64,000 bases of DNA from Ulva prolifera (lineage: Eukaryota; Chlorophyta; Ulvophyceae; Ulvales; Ulvaceae): assembly GCA_023078555.1 (NCBI GenBank), contig CM041197.1:8216842-8280841 (forward strand), written 5' to 3'. Within the stretch, counting starts at the first letter, position 1, and every line of letters starts with the position of its first letter. The position numbers and the translations under genes are program-made. Below are positions 21,952 through 33,357 of this stretch, piece after piece. Under the pieces are notes generated by a model. The model was not told where the DNA came from. It searched no databases and worked only from the letters and a program-made list of their open reading frames with translations.

Positions 21952-24900
21952 TCACCATTCAAGCATCCCGGACAGGCCGGGTCCGACCACGCTGGCCGCG
22001 CCGGCGTCCTCGGGTTCCCCCTCTAGCCACGCCACGTCCGCGCGCTCACCTCCACCGCCGCCCAGCCACGCGACGACCTTCTCCGCCGTCTGGAACAGCA
22101 CGACCCCCATGAGGGTCCCGCCGACGGCTGCGACCGCGGCGGCGGCCGTCCAGTGCCACGGCCGCATGAGGCCGCGCTGCAGGCGCAGCGCCGCGTAGAA
22201 CACCGTCGGCAGCAGCAGGCTGCTCGCGATCACGCACACCGACCCCACCACGCTCTCCACGGAGCCCAGCACGTGCTGCGTGCTGAGGGACACGGCGGTG
22301 ACGGCCGCGAAGAGCGTGGCGCGCAGCACGTACAGCGCCGACGGGAGCGCCTGCAGTAGGCACAGAGGAGTCACGCTGCGCATGGCATGCTGTGTGCGCT
22401 GGGCGTGCTGGGTGTGCTGTGGCACGGAAACATCTCAGGGGGCGGTGGGGGGCGCACAGCGGACTCGCGGGGGCGCTCGCCGCGGCTGAGCGACGCAGAC
22501 ACGATGTCCTGCAGCGCGATCACGTACAGCGGCACCTTCGTGCCGACGTTGACGGCGACGAGGGTCTCGACGGCGTGCTGGATGCCGAAGCCGCGCAGCG
22601 TGTAGGCGGCGTACGGCGAGTGCGCCTCGAAGTCCGTCGTGACGAGCACGTGCGCGGAGTCGCCCCAGTACCAGTAGCCCACAGCGCAGACGGTACCGGT
22701 CGCGACGGCGCAGGCCGCGTACGCGATGTTGAGGGCCGCCGGGAACTTCGCGGTGTCGGCCATGCTCGCGCGCACGGACGGGAACGCTGAGTGGCCGGCG
22801 ACGCCGAGCTGCACGCATGCAACGCATGGGCGGGGGGGGGGGGCTGTTGATCGAGGCGGGGCTGGCGCCAGGGCTGCCAGGGCGGCCGCTGATGAGGGTC
22901 TATTGTAGCTTGAGTGCATGGGGGCCGGCTGCTTCAGGGTTTGGTCAAGCAGGTGCAACTGACGGCGTTCCAATGGCATGGTAATGAATGAGACAGGGAC
23001 CCAGCCGTGAAGCACTGCCAAGGACCGTCAGAAATGTGGTTGGTCTACCCAAGCCTACTTTGCATACAGCATGCATGGGACCACTACAGCTCTGTTGAAG
23101 CGGTCGCGGTGCTGCCTCCGGACGCTACGGGGGGCCACACCGCGAGGATGCTGGTGGCGGGGATGATGTCCATCGAGATCACGTGGTGCTCCGGCGCCTC
23201 CTGTAGCCACCGCTTGTGCGGGTCCAGGATCGGCAGGATCGCGACGAGCAGCATCACCGCCGCGGTCGACACGCAGCCAACGGCGCTGAACCCTGAGAGC
23301 CTCGGGTAGGTGCCGAACATGCAGAGCGCGGCCTGCGCGGAGGTGCCGAGCAGCAGCGCAGCCGCGTGGACGGCCGCGGCGCTGACGTCGGAGCCGCTCA
23401 GCGCCTGCGACATGACTTGCTGCACACGCGGTGGCGGGGGGGTTAGGGGGCGTGCTGGCGGAGCAGACATTGAGGCCTCCGGCGAAGGTGCTGCGAGGGA
23501 CCCACGCGGAGACCCTGCGGGAGAGGGCAGCTGGGACTGTGGCGAGCTGGCCGAAACACATGTCACATGCATGAGTCCCTGGCTGGGTCTGTGTTACTGG
23601 GTGCAAGGCCTGTCCATACTGCTGTGACGGCCTGAGAGGCGGCGCTGCTCTGCACGGGAGGAGATATGGTGTGTGTGTGGGGGAAGCGTGCGGTGAGAGG
23701 CTGGGCAAGATTACGCGGTGAAACTTCTGCTTCACTAGCCACATCCGCAATGGGCGTTACGGCGGGAGTGGCAGCACAGGGTGGCCCGCTGCAGGTGCGG
23801 GTGGCGGCGCAGGTGAGGGTGGCAGGCACGCGCCAGATTCACACACAGCGGCGCTGCTGTGTATGGCGGCGGGGGGCGCATCGAGGGCGGTGAATGCATG
23901 AACGGGGGACGGGACTGCATGAAGGGGGAGGACTGCATTGCGGAAGGGGGGGGCTGCAAGGTGGGGGCCGGGCTTGTGGGGGCTGCATGCACGGCTGTTT
24001 CACCCACATCACACCCACGGATTGAACGACCCCCCAGCAGCTTCCAGAGCAGCGCTGCTTTGGAGACAGGGTTGCTGAGCCGCTTGTGCGTTCGCGGCCG
24101 GCGGGCGGAGCAACCGACCGCACAGCGTGCAGCAGCGTGGCGCTCGCGGAGCCTATCGCCTGCCCTCATGCGTCAGCTGTGCCACCGCTTAACAGATCAG
24201 AAACGGCAGAGTGCCGAGGCCTCGCGAGGTAGACAGGGCGACAGCGTGGGCAGGGGCGATTATGCACAAGGCCAGCACGAGAGAGGTAGGAAGCACCGCG
24301 GCCGTCATGAGTAACATGCATATGTCGTGCGCACATGGCGACGCAGCGCTCAACGGATGATGCGACAAAAGCATAAAGGACGCAGCAGACGGGGGCCAAA
24401 GGCACGTGGCTAATACATCGTGGTGGCACAGGTGCGTGCTCCGCCGTGTTGCAATGCGTGCTGACCCACCGCCAGGATACCTTTCCGTTGGAGCCGTCGG
24501 ATGGCCGCTTGCAGAGGCCCGTCAGCGCCTGCGCTTGCCCCGGGCCGGAATGGCTCGAGCCATGCTGACCTTGCGAAAGGCGGTGTGCTGGCGCACGGGC
24601 TGTGATGCGTGCTCGTGTCAGGGGGTTGTGAAGGATGGGTGCGTAGCATACCTCGGTGCTTCTCCACATGATGAGCAGGCTCATGCATGCAGCCCCAAAC
24701 AGCTCAGCTGCAGCCGCGATGCTGACCAAGCGGCGCCCGAGCAGCCCTAGGGACGCTTCACCGAGGCCGGGGTAGTCCCGCGGTGCGCTGTCTGGAATCA
24801 TGTCTAGGCCCCAGTGGATGAACTTGCCAGTTGTGCAGAAGAGGAAGCAGCAAAGCAACACGGACAGCAGTCCGGCCGACCCCGAGCCGCGCATTGCGTA

Positions 24901-25194
24901 TGGCATGGAGAGAATACCGATGCCAAGAAGGATGTTGATGATTGAGACGCTGCCCTGCAGGCTTAGCGGCGGACCGGGTGTTTTGCCGTGGTGAAAGACG
25001 CTCTGAAGTATGGTGTCACTGATGCAAGGCCGCACACGAGAGCTGGAAGAGCAGCTGAATGAGGCCTTACCTGGAACAATGTGGCGCCAGCGCGAGGCGG
25101 GCAGGAGACATCGGCATTGTTTGCTGGCGAGGCTTCCCTGCGGGACGTTGCACGCAGCGTCAGAGCAGCTCATCGTTGAGGCCATGCATGCCAT
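21952..25194 (-). CDS. AAAP-family (SLC38-like) amino-acid transporter
   Basis: Minus-strand exons: 25194-24652, about 24410-24279 (5' edge unresolved), 23419-23141, 22808-22503 and 22350-21952; all placed junctions are phase 0. At least 540 aa. The N-terminal half has the family signature SLQGSVSIINILLGIGILSMPYAM (TM1), then LLSVLLCCFLFCTTGKF and LVSIAAAAELFGAACMSLLI. Later exons give GFSAVGCVSTAAVMLLVAIL, GHSAFPSVRASMADTAKFPAAL (the conserved GHS-FP-M-dp pattern after TM5) and VETLVAVNVGTKVPLYVIAL, with two to three final TM helices. Known role: proton- or sodium-coupled amino-acid transport at the plasma or vacuolar membrane; the substrate cannot be told. The gene is head-to-head with the Kir-like gene. 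The C-terminus runs into a short acidic tail (ERADVAWLEGEPEDAG). Confidence 0.87.
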
Positions 25195-25834
25195 ACAGAC
25201 CAGACAATAAATCCAGCCGATGAGCGTGAGCTAGGATGACAATCGCAGCGATGTAATATCGGCCCCGCTTCTGGTACCACTTTTGATGCAAGACCATGCA
25301 CGGTATACTGGGCTATCGCACTCGATGATCAGCGCCCGGTCTACACCTTCACTTTCTGCTGCATGCGACTCCATAGTGCCTAAGGATGATGGGATGTGAG
25401 TCGGTGCCTCATGGAGCTCGACTCGCACTTATATGCCAGCTGTCACCGAGCAGTGCTGACACTCCCTCGAGGCGAAACGCTACAGATTAAAATGTGACTC
25501 TGCCTACAGGCACTGCAGCTCTACGCATCGCTCCGTGTGCACATGTGCGCTTGCCACGCGACCGGCACCAGCACGGGCTAGCCATCCTTGTTTTAATTAA
25601 GGTCGAGACCCCCTGTCGACATCCGGACGATCGTGGCATACACGCTGTCGTGTGAGCCGTTTCGAAGAAGGATCCGCTCCATACCATCCATGTCGATGCC
25701 CAATTCATGTGGATCATGTGGCACGTATCTCTGTGTATGATGCGAGGTAGCTCATGACGTTCACTGGTGGCATTGATACGTCACAGGGCTGCTAAGGTCC
25801 TGGCCCATAGCCCCTGATCACCAAAGCAGCAACG
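25195..25834. promoter_or_regulatory. Shared divergent promoter region, AAAP / Kir-like
   Basis: 640 bp between the two start codons, with no coding frame of its own. It must hold both promoters if the starts are right. No TATA box stands out. Confidence 0.5.
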
Positions 25835-28800
25835 ATGGCGTCGAACGATCCCAACAAGAAGGGGTGGTCGAAGGTATGGAGGTCGTCCATGGCGAAACTG
25901 CGCAGCTCTGGCATCCGCACGCTGTCCATGAGCTCGCTCATTCGCCGACTCGATCCAGCCCGGTTCAACGGAATGGACAGATGGATGGTGAAAGGCGTCA
26001 AGAAGAGGTTCGGGAGCGCTATGTCGGCGAAGCTGTATGACATGGTGCGCTGTCCTCACTTCTGCGCGGGCCTCGTTACTTCCGATTCAAACGCAATTTG
26101 CTGCCGAGCCGCACGATCAGCAGTTGCCTATCGGCTAAACAGCTGCACTTGAGAACATCTGCTGGCCTGTATCTGCTATGCGTCAGTGTTCCTGTCTGCC
26201 CGGTCTAAATCGCAGGTCGGGAGCCAAGCGCAGTGCGTGTCGACTTCTTCGTCTGCGTCTGCTGCACCAGGGGCCCATCAGTACATAACGTTGCGACGAC
26301 GACACAAATCTAATGACCATTACGCTGTGCCTTCCATACGGTAGACGCTGCTCCCCACCGGCTCACCACACCCACGCTGCAGGAGCTATGGCAGCTGACA
26401 GCCTGCGTCGCCCTCGGCTACATGCTAGTCAGCATCCTCTTCGCAGTCATCCTGTGGATCTCGCTGCTGTGGAACCCGGAGGGCTTCTCGGGCGACCCGC
26501 CGGGCGGCATGAGCATGTTTGTCGGAATATTCTGCATGACTCTGTCAGCACTCTCCCAGACGGCGGTCAGCCTCACGGACCTGATGCCCAGCAGCGCCTA
26601 CACCATCACCGTCGTCACAGTCGCTCACTTTGTGGGTACGGTCTCCCTGCAAGGCGCGGATCAAACAAGGGGGGGGGGGGGGGGGGGGGGGGGGCATGCC
26701 CCCGTCCCCCTGCAGCACAGCCAGCCCTGTACCACTCATTGGCGGCCTGCGTTGGTGGTGGTCCTGCTCCTGTTCGTGTCGTGCGTGCAGATCCTGCGTT
26801 GCTACCTGCCTCCCTGGCTTTGTGATCGTCGCACAGTCCGCCGTATGCACCTGTTCCCCCCTTGCCTTGCCACGCGCCCGCACCTTCCATGCGACTTCTT
26901 CCACCCGTGCACATCCGGACCCCACCCGAGACCATGATTGTTTGATTTGCCCGCATCGACCTCCGCCTGCGCGGTGCCTCATGTGCTGAGCATGGCGCCC
27001 CACCCAACCTCTGCAGTGGCGGCGGAGGCAAGGTGTGCCTTGCAGTGTGGTACATCTGCTCGAGCGGGCAGCCAGGCAGGGTCGACCGGCTGCGGCGGGG
27101 CAGCATCCGGGGCGCACGGGCGCGAGTCCTCGTACACCCCCAACGCCACTTGATCATCTCTGCATGAGAGAACACGCGGCGCATGCGTATCAGTCACGGC
27201 GCAGAGGCCGGAGCGCGTGCCGTCCCCGCTCAGGGGTGCTGCCCCCGGCCCCTAGGACTCGCGCACACGCTGCATGCATGTGCGCAGAGAGGAGGAGTAG
27301 CCTCGCCCGCCTCCGGCAGCCACGCACAGGGCTCATGCATTACCCGTGCCGTTCTTTTGGCTGGTAGAGCAGTGCACGCTGCTGCGATCGCTCAGATCAC
27401 CTCGGACCGGCCGCCGCCGGAGGATCAGGGCATGAGTCCACCTGGACATGCAGGATGCTCCACCTGTGACTTCCCCCCTCTGTTCTCCTGGTTTTGTCAC
27501 AAGATGTCTGTTCAACGCATTCGATCGCGGCGGCAGGGTGCAGGCATCCTCATGGGCGCGCTGCTCCTCGGGGTGCTCATCAACAAGGCGTCCATCCCGT
27601 CGGCGCGGGTCGTGTTTTCGGACGTGTGCCTGCTGACGAGCCGCAACGGCGAGCCGATGCTCATCCTGCGCATCGGCAACACCCGCGGCAACTTCCTGCT
27701 CAACCCCGAGATCCGCGTTGGCTACCTCAAGGTGCCCCCCCCCCCCCCCACCCCCCCCCCCCCCCTCCCGCCCCGCCCGCCGCGCTCGACTAAAACCAAA
27801 CGCCCGCGCCCCGCCCATTTTTCATCGCTGGGCGTTCCACAGCTCGGTACTTGCACCCTCAGCACCGCACCGAAACCCTGCATCTGCACCCTCACCATAG
27901 CAGGAGGCGCAGATCCCAGGTCGCACAGCACGCACAGCATGCACAGCACAGTATGCGCGACACTGAACCCGTCCTTGTGGGATCGAGCTGGCTGTGGCGA
28001 GGGTGCATTGTGCTGGGTTGGTGGCCGCGCTGCTGCGATCCTCGCCGGCTGTGCGGTGCAGCCCACCCTGCTGCCTTTGTCCTTCGACCACGGCACAGGA
28101 AGCACGACCCGCTCGGCGCAGCATGCATAGCACAGCATGCACAGCACGCATGGGAAGACCAGGGACGACGTCCGCGCATGTTTTTCACAAGCACACAGAC
28201 GGGGCGGCCAGGACACCAACGGTTGCGCGGGTGCAGCTGGAGGCGACGGTGGAGGGCGAGAACATCATGCGCATGGCGCGCATCGAGCTCGCGGAGCCGC
28301 CGGCGATGGCGCCGTGCATCAACATCGCGTGCCCGATCGGCCCGGACAGCCCGCTGTGGGGAAAGACGCACGCGGACCTCGAGAACGAGGGCGCCGCGAT
28401 CTACGTCGCCCTCGCGGCCACAGACAACCAGCACTTCCAGGAGGTCTACGCCCGCCGCTTCTACCTCGTGCAGGTGCTTCCCCGCCGCACCTTTGCTCCG
28501 CGGCGGCTGCAGCCACGGTCGCTTGTGCCTGCGCCGCAGGTTCAGTCCCCGAGGTCGTTGCTTTGTGACTCAGGCCAAGGTGGCAGTGTTGCATGATGCG
28601 ATGGTGCTGTATTGGGCAGGCTGCGCAGCAGCCACCATGCATGGGGCGCGAGGTTGACAGAATCACGGCTGCACCGCATTCGCAGTGCGCACTGTTGGGG
28701 CGGATTTTCACGCTCAGGGGCTGACGCGACCAGCAGGGGGCCCGGCTGGATCAGTCGCCGAATCACAACATCCCGACCATGCGGGATCGGAAACACCACG

Positions 28801-31800
28801 CGGGCACGGGCACGGGCGGACAGTCCATGTGCACAGCTGAAGCCTGTGTGCGGCTGCGGCGTGCGGCCGTGACCCCACAATGCATGCAGGACATGCGTTT
28901 CAATTGCCGCTTCATGGACATCATGCGCACCGACCCGAGCGGCGCGCGCCTCGTCGACTTCCGCCGCTTCAACACCGTCATCCAGAACACCATCATGCCC
29001 GTCTCGTACGGCCTGACCTTTGACGAGACCGTGATCGTCAACGGCCCGGACGTGCACCAGCCGCAGCCGCCGCGGCGGCCCTCCCGCTCCAGCTCCCAAT
29101 CCTCCCTCCCCCGCGCCGCCGACGCCGCCGCTGCCTCCGACAAGTTCGAGCACCTGAAGATGTCCGGCCACGCCCGCAGCGACGTGGCGGCGGCGCAGCG
29201 GCCGGCGGGTGGAGGTGTGCGGCGGTTGTGGCGGCGGCCGCCGGGGTCGGAGGACGCGACGCCGGGTGGCGGCGGCGCAGGGGATGCGCTGACCAGGGGC
29301 GGGCTGGAGGTGCACGAGTCGACGGGCGGGGGGCCGGTGGACGGGGACGCGTTTGCGAACAGCGGCGCGAGTAGCAACGGAGATAGTGGCAGCCCACCCC
29401 CGATGCAGATCAAGGTCGGCAGCTTGCTGCCGGAACCAGATGGTGACATGGGCGGCGTTACATTCAATCGGCGGCAGGTGCGGCCAGCTCGAGCCATACT
29501 CTACAAACCGACGGTCTTCCCGCTGAACTAGACAGTTGGGTTTTTACACAACAATCGTGCGAGGTCCGGGGTCAACCGACTGGCTTCGCCGCTGACAGTG
29601 AGCTGTCAGGGAAGACCACGTCAGGGCACGCGCCAGGATTGTGGGGGGCGACACCGCTGCATATGGACAAAGTCAGTGGGAAATCCCACTGAAGGAAATG
29701 TTGCTGCACAGCCATGGGTGCATGCCGAACTCACAAGCAAAAACCAGCTGTCGCCTGTCTGCTCGTTCTACACGACCATCACTCCTTTTGTATCGCGTTG
29801 ACCGTCCTCCCGCCCAGGTATCACCTGTGCTGTGCTGCGTCGTCCGCCCGTGGCGCCGCATGCAATCATCAAGCTCACAATCACGCCCTACAGTTTTTCT
29901 CACGGCCGTGCACAGTGCCTGAGGACGTGGCCTCACAGACGGTGACGTTCTGCAGGTGAACAATGGACCCGCGTCGAAGCAGATGACCCGGCTCGGCGTT
30001 TTCAAGCGCGTGGACTCGGATGGCAAGTCTGTGGGGGAACACGAAGACTCTGATCACGGCGCCGAGGCCACCCAGGAGGACAATGCCAGACCTGCGGACC
30101 TGCAGGCTCGCGACTCTATCACAAGCATCTCCGCGGCGCTGCGGCGCTCCCTGCTGAACGCGGCCACATGCGCAGGAGCAGAATCTCCACGTGAAGAGGC
30201 GGGTACGGAGGACGGCAGTGTAGTGGATTCCCCTCAGGGTTCTTGTGACTCAGCAGACTTCGGGCCGGAGCTGGACCCTGTGGCACGTAGGGCAGCACAT
30301 TCACGGAAGCGCACCATGAAATTTGACGTAGGCCCAGCAGATATCGGTCAAGACGAGCAGGTGCGGGATCGGCTTGCGCCGCGGCCAGAGACCGCCGCGC
30401 TGATGCGGACGGTGCCGGGGGAACTGCTGGACCCCGACGCACAGCCTGATGGGCGCCCGCGCCCGCCGCCAGGGGTCGGCGCGATATTGTCGGACATGGG
30501 CGACAATGAGGACGCGGCAGAGGGCAGCGGCGCCGCGTCGGACCCTGAGACGTCCGACGCGCCGGAGCTACACATGCATGAGGGGTCCGCAGCGGCGGCG
30601 CCGGTGCCGCGCTTGCGGGCTGCGGGTGCGGCGGGCACGATTCCAGCGCAAGCGCGGCAGAGAGTCGCAGGGGGCGCTGCGGAGCCGGCCGCCGCGGCGC
30701 CATCGGCAGCGGCTGGGGGGGCAGGGGCCACAGGGGCAAGGACAGGCGCACAGCAGCGCAGCGGAGCGGCGACGTCAACCGCCGCAGCTCCCCGCGCTGC
30801 AGTTCGTGTGGCCGATGGTGCGGCCGGCACATCACCGCCGGCGCCCGTCATGACCCGACAACCCGCCGGCCAGGCCCCTGATGACTTGCCCGTGCTCTCC
30901 ACGGCGCGGCGGCTGGGTGCTGCGGGCCCGAGTGTGGCTACGCGTGCCCCAGACCATCCGGCCGCGCAGCTGCCAGCAGCCTCCGCAAGCCGTGCGCCCC
31001 CTCAGGACACAGCGACTGCGCGCACGGCACGGCCGGCCGCACCGGCGGGGGGCTCCGCACTGCCGGAGCAGTGGCGGGCGGGGCGCCGGGGCGCGGAGTC
31101 GGTGAAGATGTCAGGCGCGCTGCGCGCTGTGCTGGGCGCGAAGCGGTGGCGGGCGCGCGCGATCGCGACGGTGCCGGAGGCGGCGGTGCTGGAGGGGGAG
31201 GCCAACGGCAGCGCCGAGGCGGGCGTAGACTCCGGGGCCAGTGACGGCACGGCGTCGGAGGCCGGGACAACCCCCCGGGCGACGCACGTAAGGTGTGTTG
31301 GCCCCGGATGCTACGGGCTGACACTGGCGGTCGTACTGGCAGACTTATTGAGCATGCTGCGGCTCCTCATACATGATGCATCATCAGTGCTGCTGAGCAA
31401 GTACTGCCTGACCCTGCACAATGCTAGCACATGACATGTAGTGTGTTGCTGAACAGGTACTGCCTGACGGTGCTGCGAGAAAGCAGTGATACCATCGTGG
31501 CCTCCCCCAGCTGCTCCTCCTTGGTCAAGCCTGCCTCACAGCATGGGTCTCACAGCCTTGACCCCGTGGTCAAACGACCTTTGCGGGAGTGCATCACGTC
31601 CATCGCACAACAATTTAATACGAGTGCTTCACGTTTCATCACCGAGGCAGGCACCGCCTCGCCCTGCAGATCCGTGCCCCCCCCCGCACCAGTGTTTGCA
31701 TGGGTGTCCTCTCGCTGCGCTCGGCATCGGGGTGCCCCCAACGACCCATGCATCACGCGCCGGCCGTGCTGTGACGGCTGTGCTGCGCATGCAGGAGCTG

Positions 31801-31939
31801 CGCGTCGCTACGGGCGACGCTCCTCGGAGGGGACACGCGGCCGCTCAGCAGCGCGCTGCTCTCAGCCAGCTCCGTCTTCTCCCGCACCTCCAGCGAGGCG
31901 GGCGACACGTGGAGCTCCTTCAAAGCCAAGGACCTGTGA
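25835..31939 (+). CDS. Inward-rectifier K+ channel-like protein without GYG filter
   Basis: Seven exons (25835-26044, 26383-26635, 27544-27731, 28237-28473, 28890-29477, 29956-31292, 31795-31939), all phase-matched, give 985 aa. TM1 lies near residues 79-104, then a pore-helix-like stretch and TM2 (VVTVAHFVGGILMGALLLGV). The Kir cytoplasmic domain follows: ARVVFSDVCLLTSRNGEPML, RIGNTRG, PIGPDSPLWG, and the C-terminal VDFRRFNTVIQNT matching VDYSRFHKTYE of animal Kir. Where Kir channels read TQTTIGYG this protein reads SQTAVSLT (about residues 128-135), so the K+ selectivity filter is absent. Residues of about 370-985 are Ala/Pro/Gly-rich and look disordered. The fold is Kir; K+ conduction is doubtful. 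It could be a non-conducting subunit, a sensor, or a pore of other selectivity. Intron 2 holds a poly-G run, and intron 3 starts with GTG followed by a poly-C run. Confidence 0.85.
26669..26695. repeat. Poly-G tract in Kir-like gene intron 2
   Basis: About 25 consecutive G, 34 bp after the intron 2 donor. Confidence 0.9.
27734..27768. repeat. Poly-C tract at the start of Kir-like gene intron 3
   Basis: The donor gtg is followed directly by C runs broken by single A and T. Confidence 0.9.
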
Positions 31940-33357
31940 GCCGCTGCGTGCTGCGTGCTGCGGCTCTTCACATGTGCTGGTCGGCGACCGCGCGGGGGCC
32001 TGCATGCATGCAGATTCCCTTGTATCAGTAACGTTGGTGGCCGGGCCGGCGGGCTGCGCCGTCTATCGAGGGCGCCGCAAGCCGGAGTTCTGATGGCCTG
32101 GTAGCACAGATCGTGCGAAGCGGGGGGGCTGCCATGGACCCGGCTGAGCCACCGGGGGACTTTCAAGAGGGCGGGACGTATGAGGCGGTGGCGTCCACAT
32201 CGCACAGTCCTCTTTACAGCCCTTGTAGACACCGTACAGACCTTGTCGCCACCGGGTAGCGTGGAGCCGCCTGCGACCCATTGTGTGCAACGCCGCCATT
32301 AGCCTTGCCTCGCTGCTTGAGTGGCAGAGGGCTGCTGTGGCGGCTCCAGGGGTGGCGTGCATGGTGTAGCTTGCCGTTTGAGTATCGTCTGACTGCAGCG
32401 AGCGGTGGGTATATTTCTTGCTTTCACCCATTCCGAAGTGTATGTTTGTAAGTCCCCGCGTGAACACTAGTACTGTCACAGTAACTGATGTGCGCGCTCC
32501 GCACGCACGCCTCAGTGTGGCCCTCAGAGGTGAGATGAGCTACGAGACCGGAGGTGTCGAGAGAGCACCAGAAACGTTCTCACACCGGCAGAGGCGAGTG
32601 TTACAGGGACAAAGTCGAGGAGGTAGGAAGCACTGCAAGGGCAGCGCGGAGGCGAGTGCGATATTCTGCTGGCGCCCATCTTTGTCCTGGGCTCCGCCGC
32701 ACCTGTCAACATACTGCACATCGGGTGGTGGCTGTGGAGCTGTACCTGCACCGAAGGCGGTAAGACAAAGCGCACGGTATCGTTGCAATGGGGTGAAGGT
32801 TGCTGGTCCAGCATGTGGAGCATGGCGGTGATGGCATGCTGCATGCGGTCTTAACACAATGGAAAGGTACCCCTGGCCCTGTGCTGTGGTGTTGCCTCAT
32901 GAGTCACGAGTCATGACAATGTATTGAATAGTGTTACAGTTTACCACGCATGGTACATGGAATAGACCTCCTGCTATCTACGGACAGAGCGGCACTTTGT
33001 AAATGGCCACACTCCGGTCTGACACAATGTGTGTACCACCTGGCAGCTGTGACAAGCCGTTTCGGCCACCGCCCGCGCCACGCATGCGGTCCAGGTGCGG
33101 TGCGTTACATCCAGCCCCACGCACTGACCCCTCGTGAGGCACTGACAGCATGTACTCAGTAAGTCATCGTTATACCAGCTCATAGCAACATTCATGTGTG
33201 CTGTATTTCAAGAAGAGTTCGATGAGCTGATTCAATCTGCAATGTATTGCTAGACAAGGTCACAACATTAACGCCTCTGCATTCGTGCACAAACTCCGCC
33301 CCGGGCAGGCTCGCTGGCCAGCACCAGGACGCTGCCGTCCAATCGCTCAAAACCAAG
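31940..33357. other. Intergenic region between convergent genes
   Basis: It separates the 3' ends of the Kir-like gene (+) and the monooxygenase gene (-), so it holds both 3' UTRs. Open frames on both strands have no recognisable domain. Confidence 0.45.

Noticed and set aside
25050-25080. Possible 28-nt intron in AAAP exon 1 (gttccag/gtaagg to ttccag)
   Set aside because: Too short to be a credible intron, and removal would break the reading frame that leads into TM1.
30119-31324. Long minus-strand frames opposite the Kir-like C-terminal exon
   Set aside because: Caused by high GC of the Ala/Pro-rich exon; no motif and no splice support.
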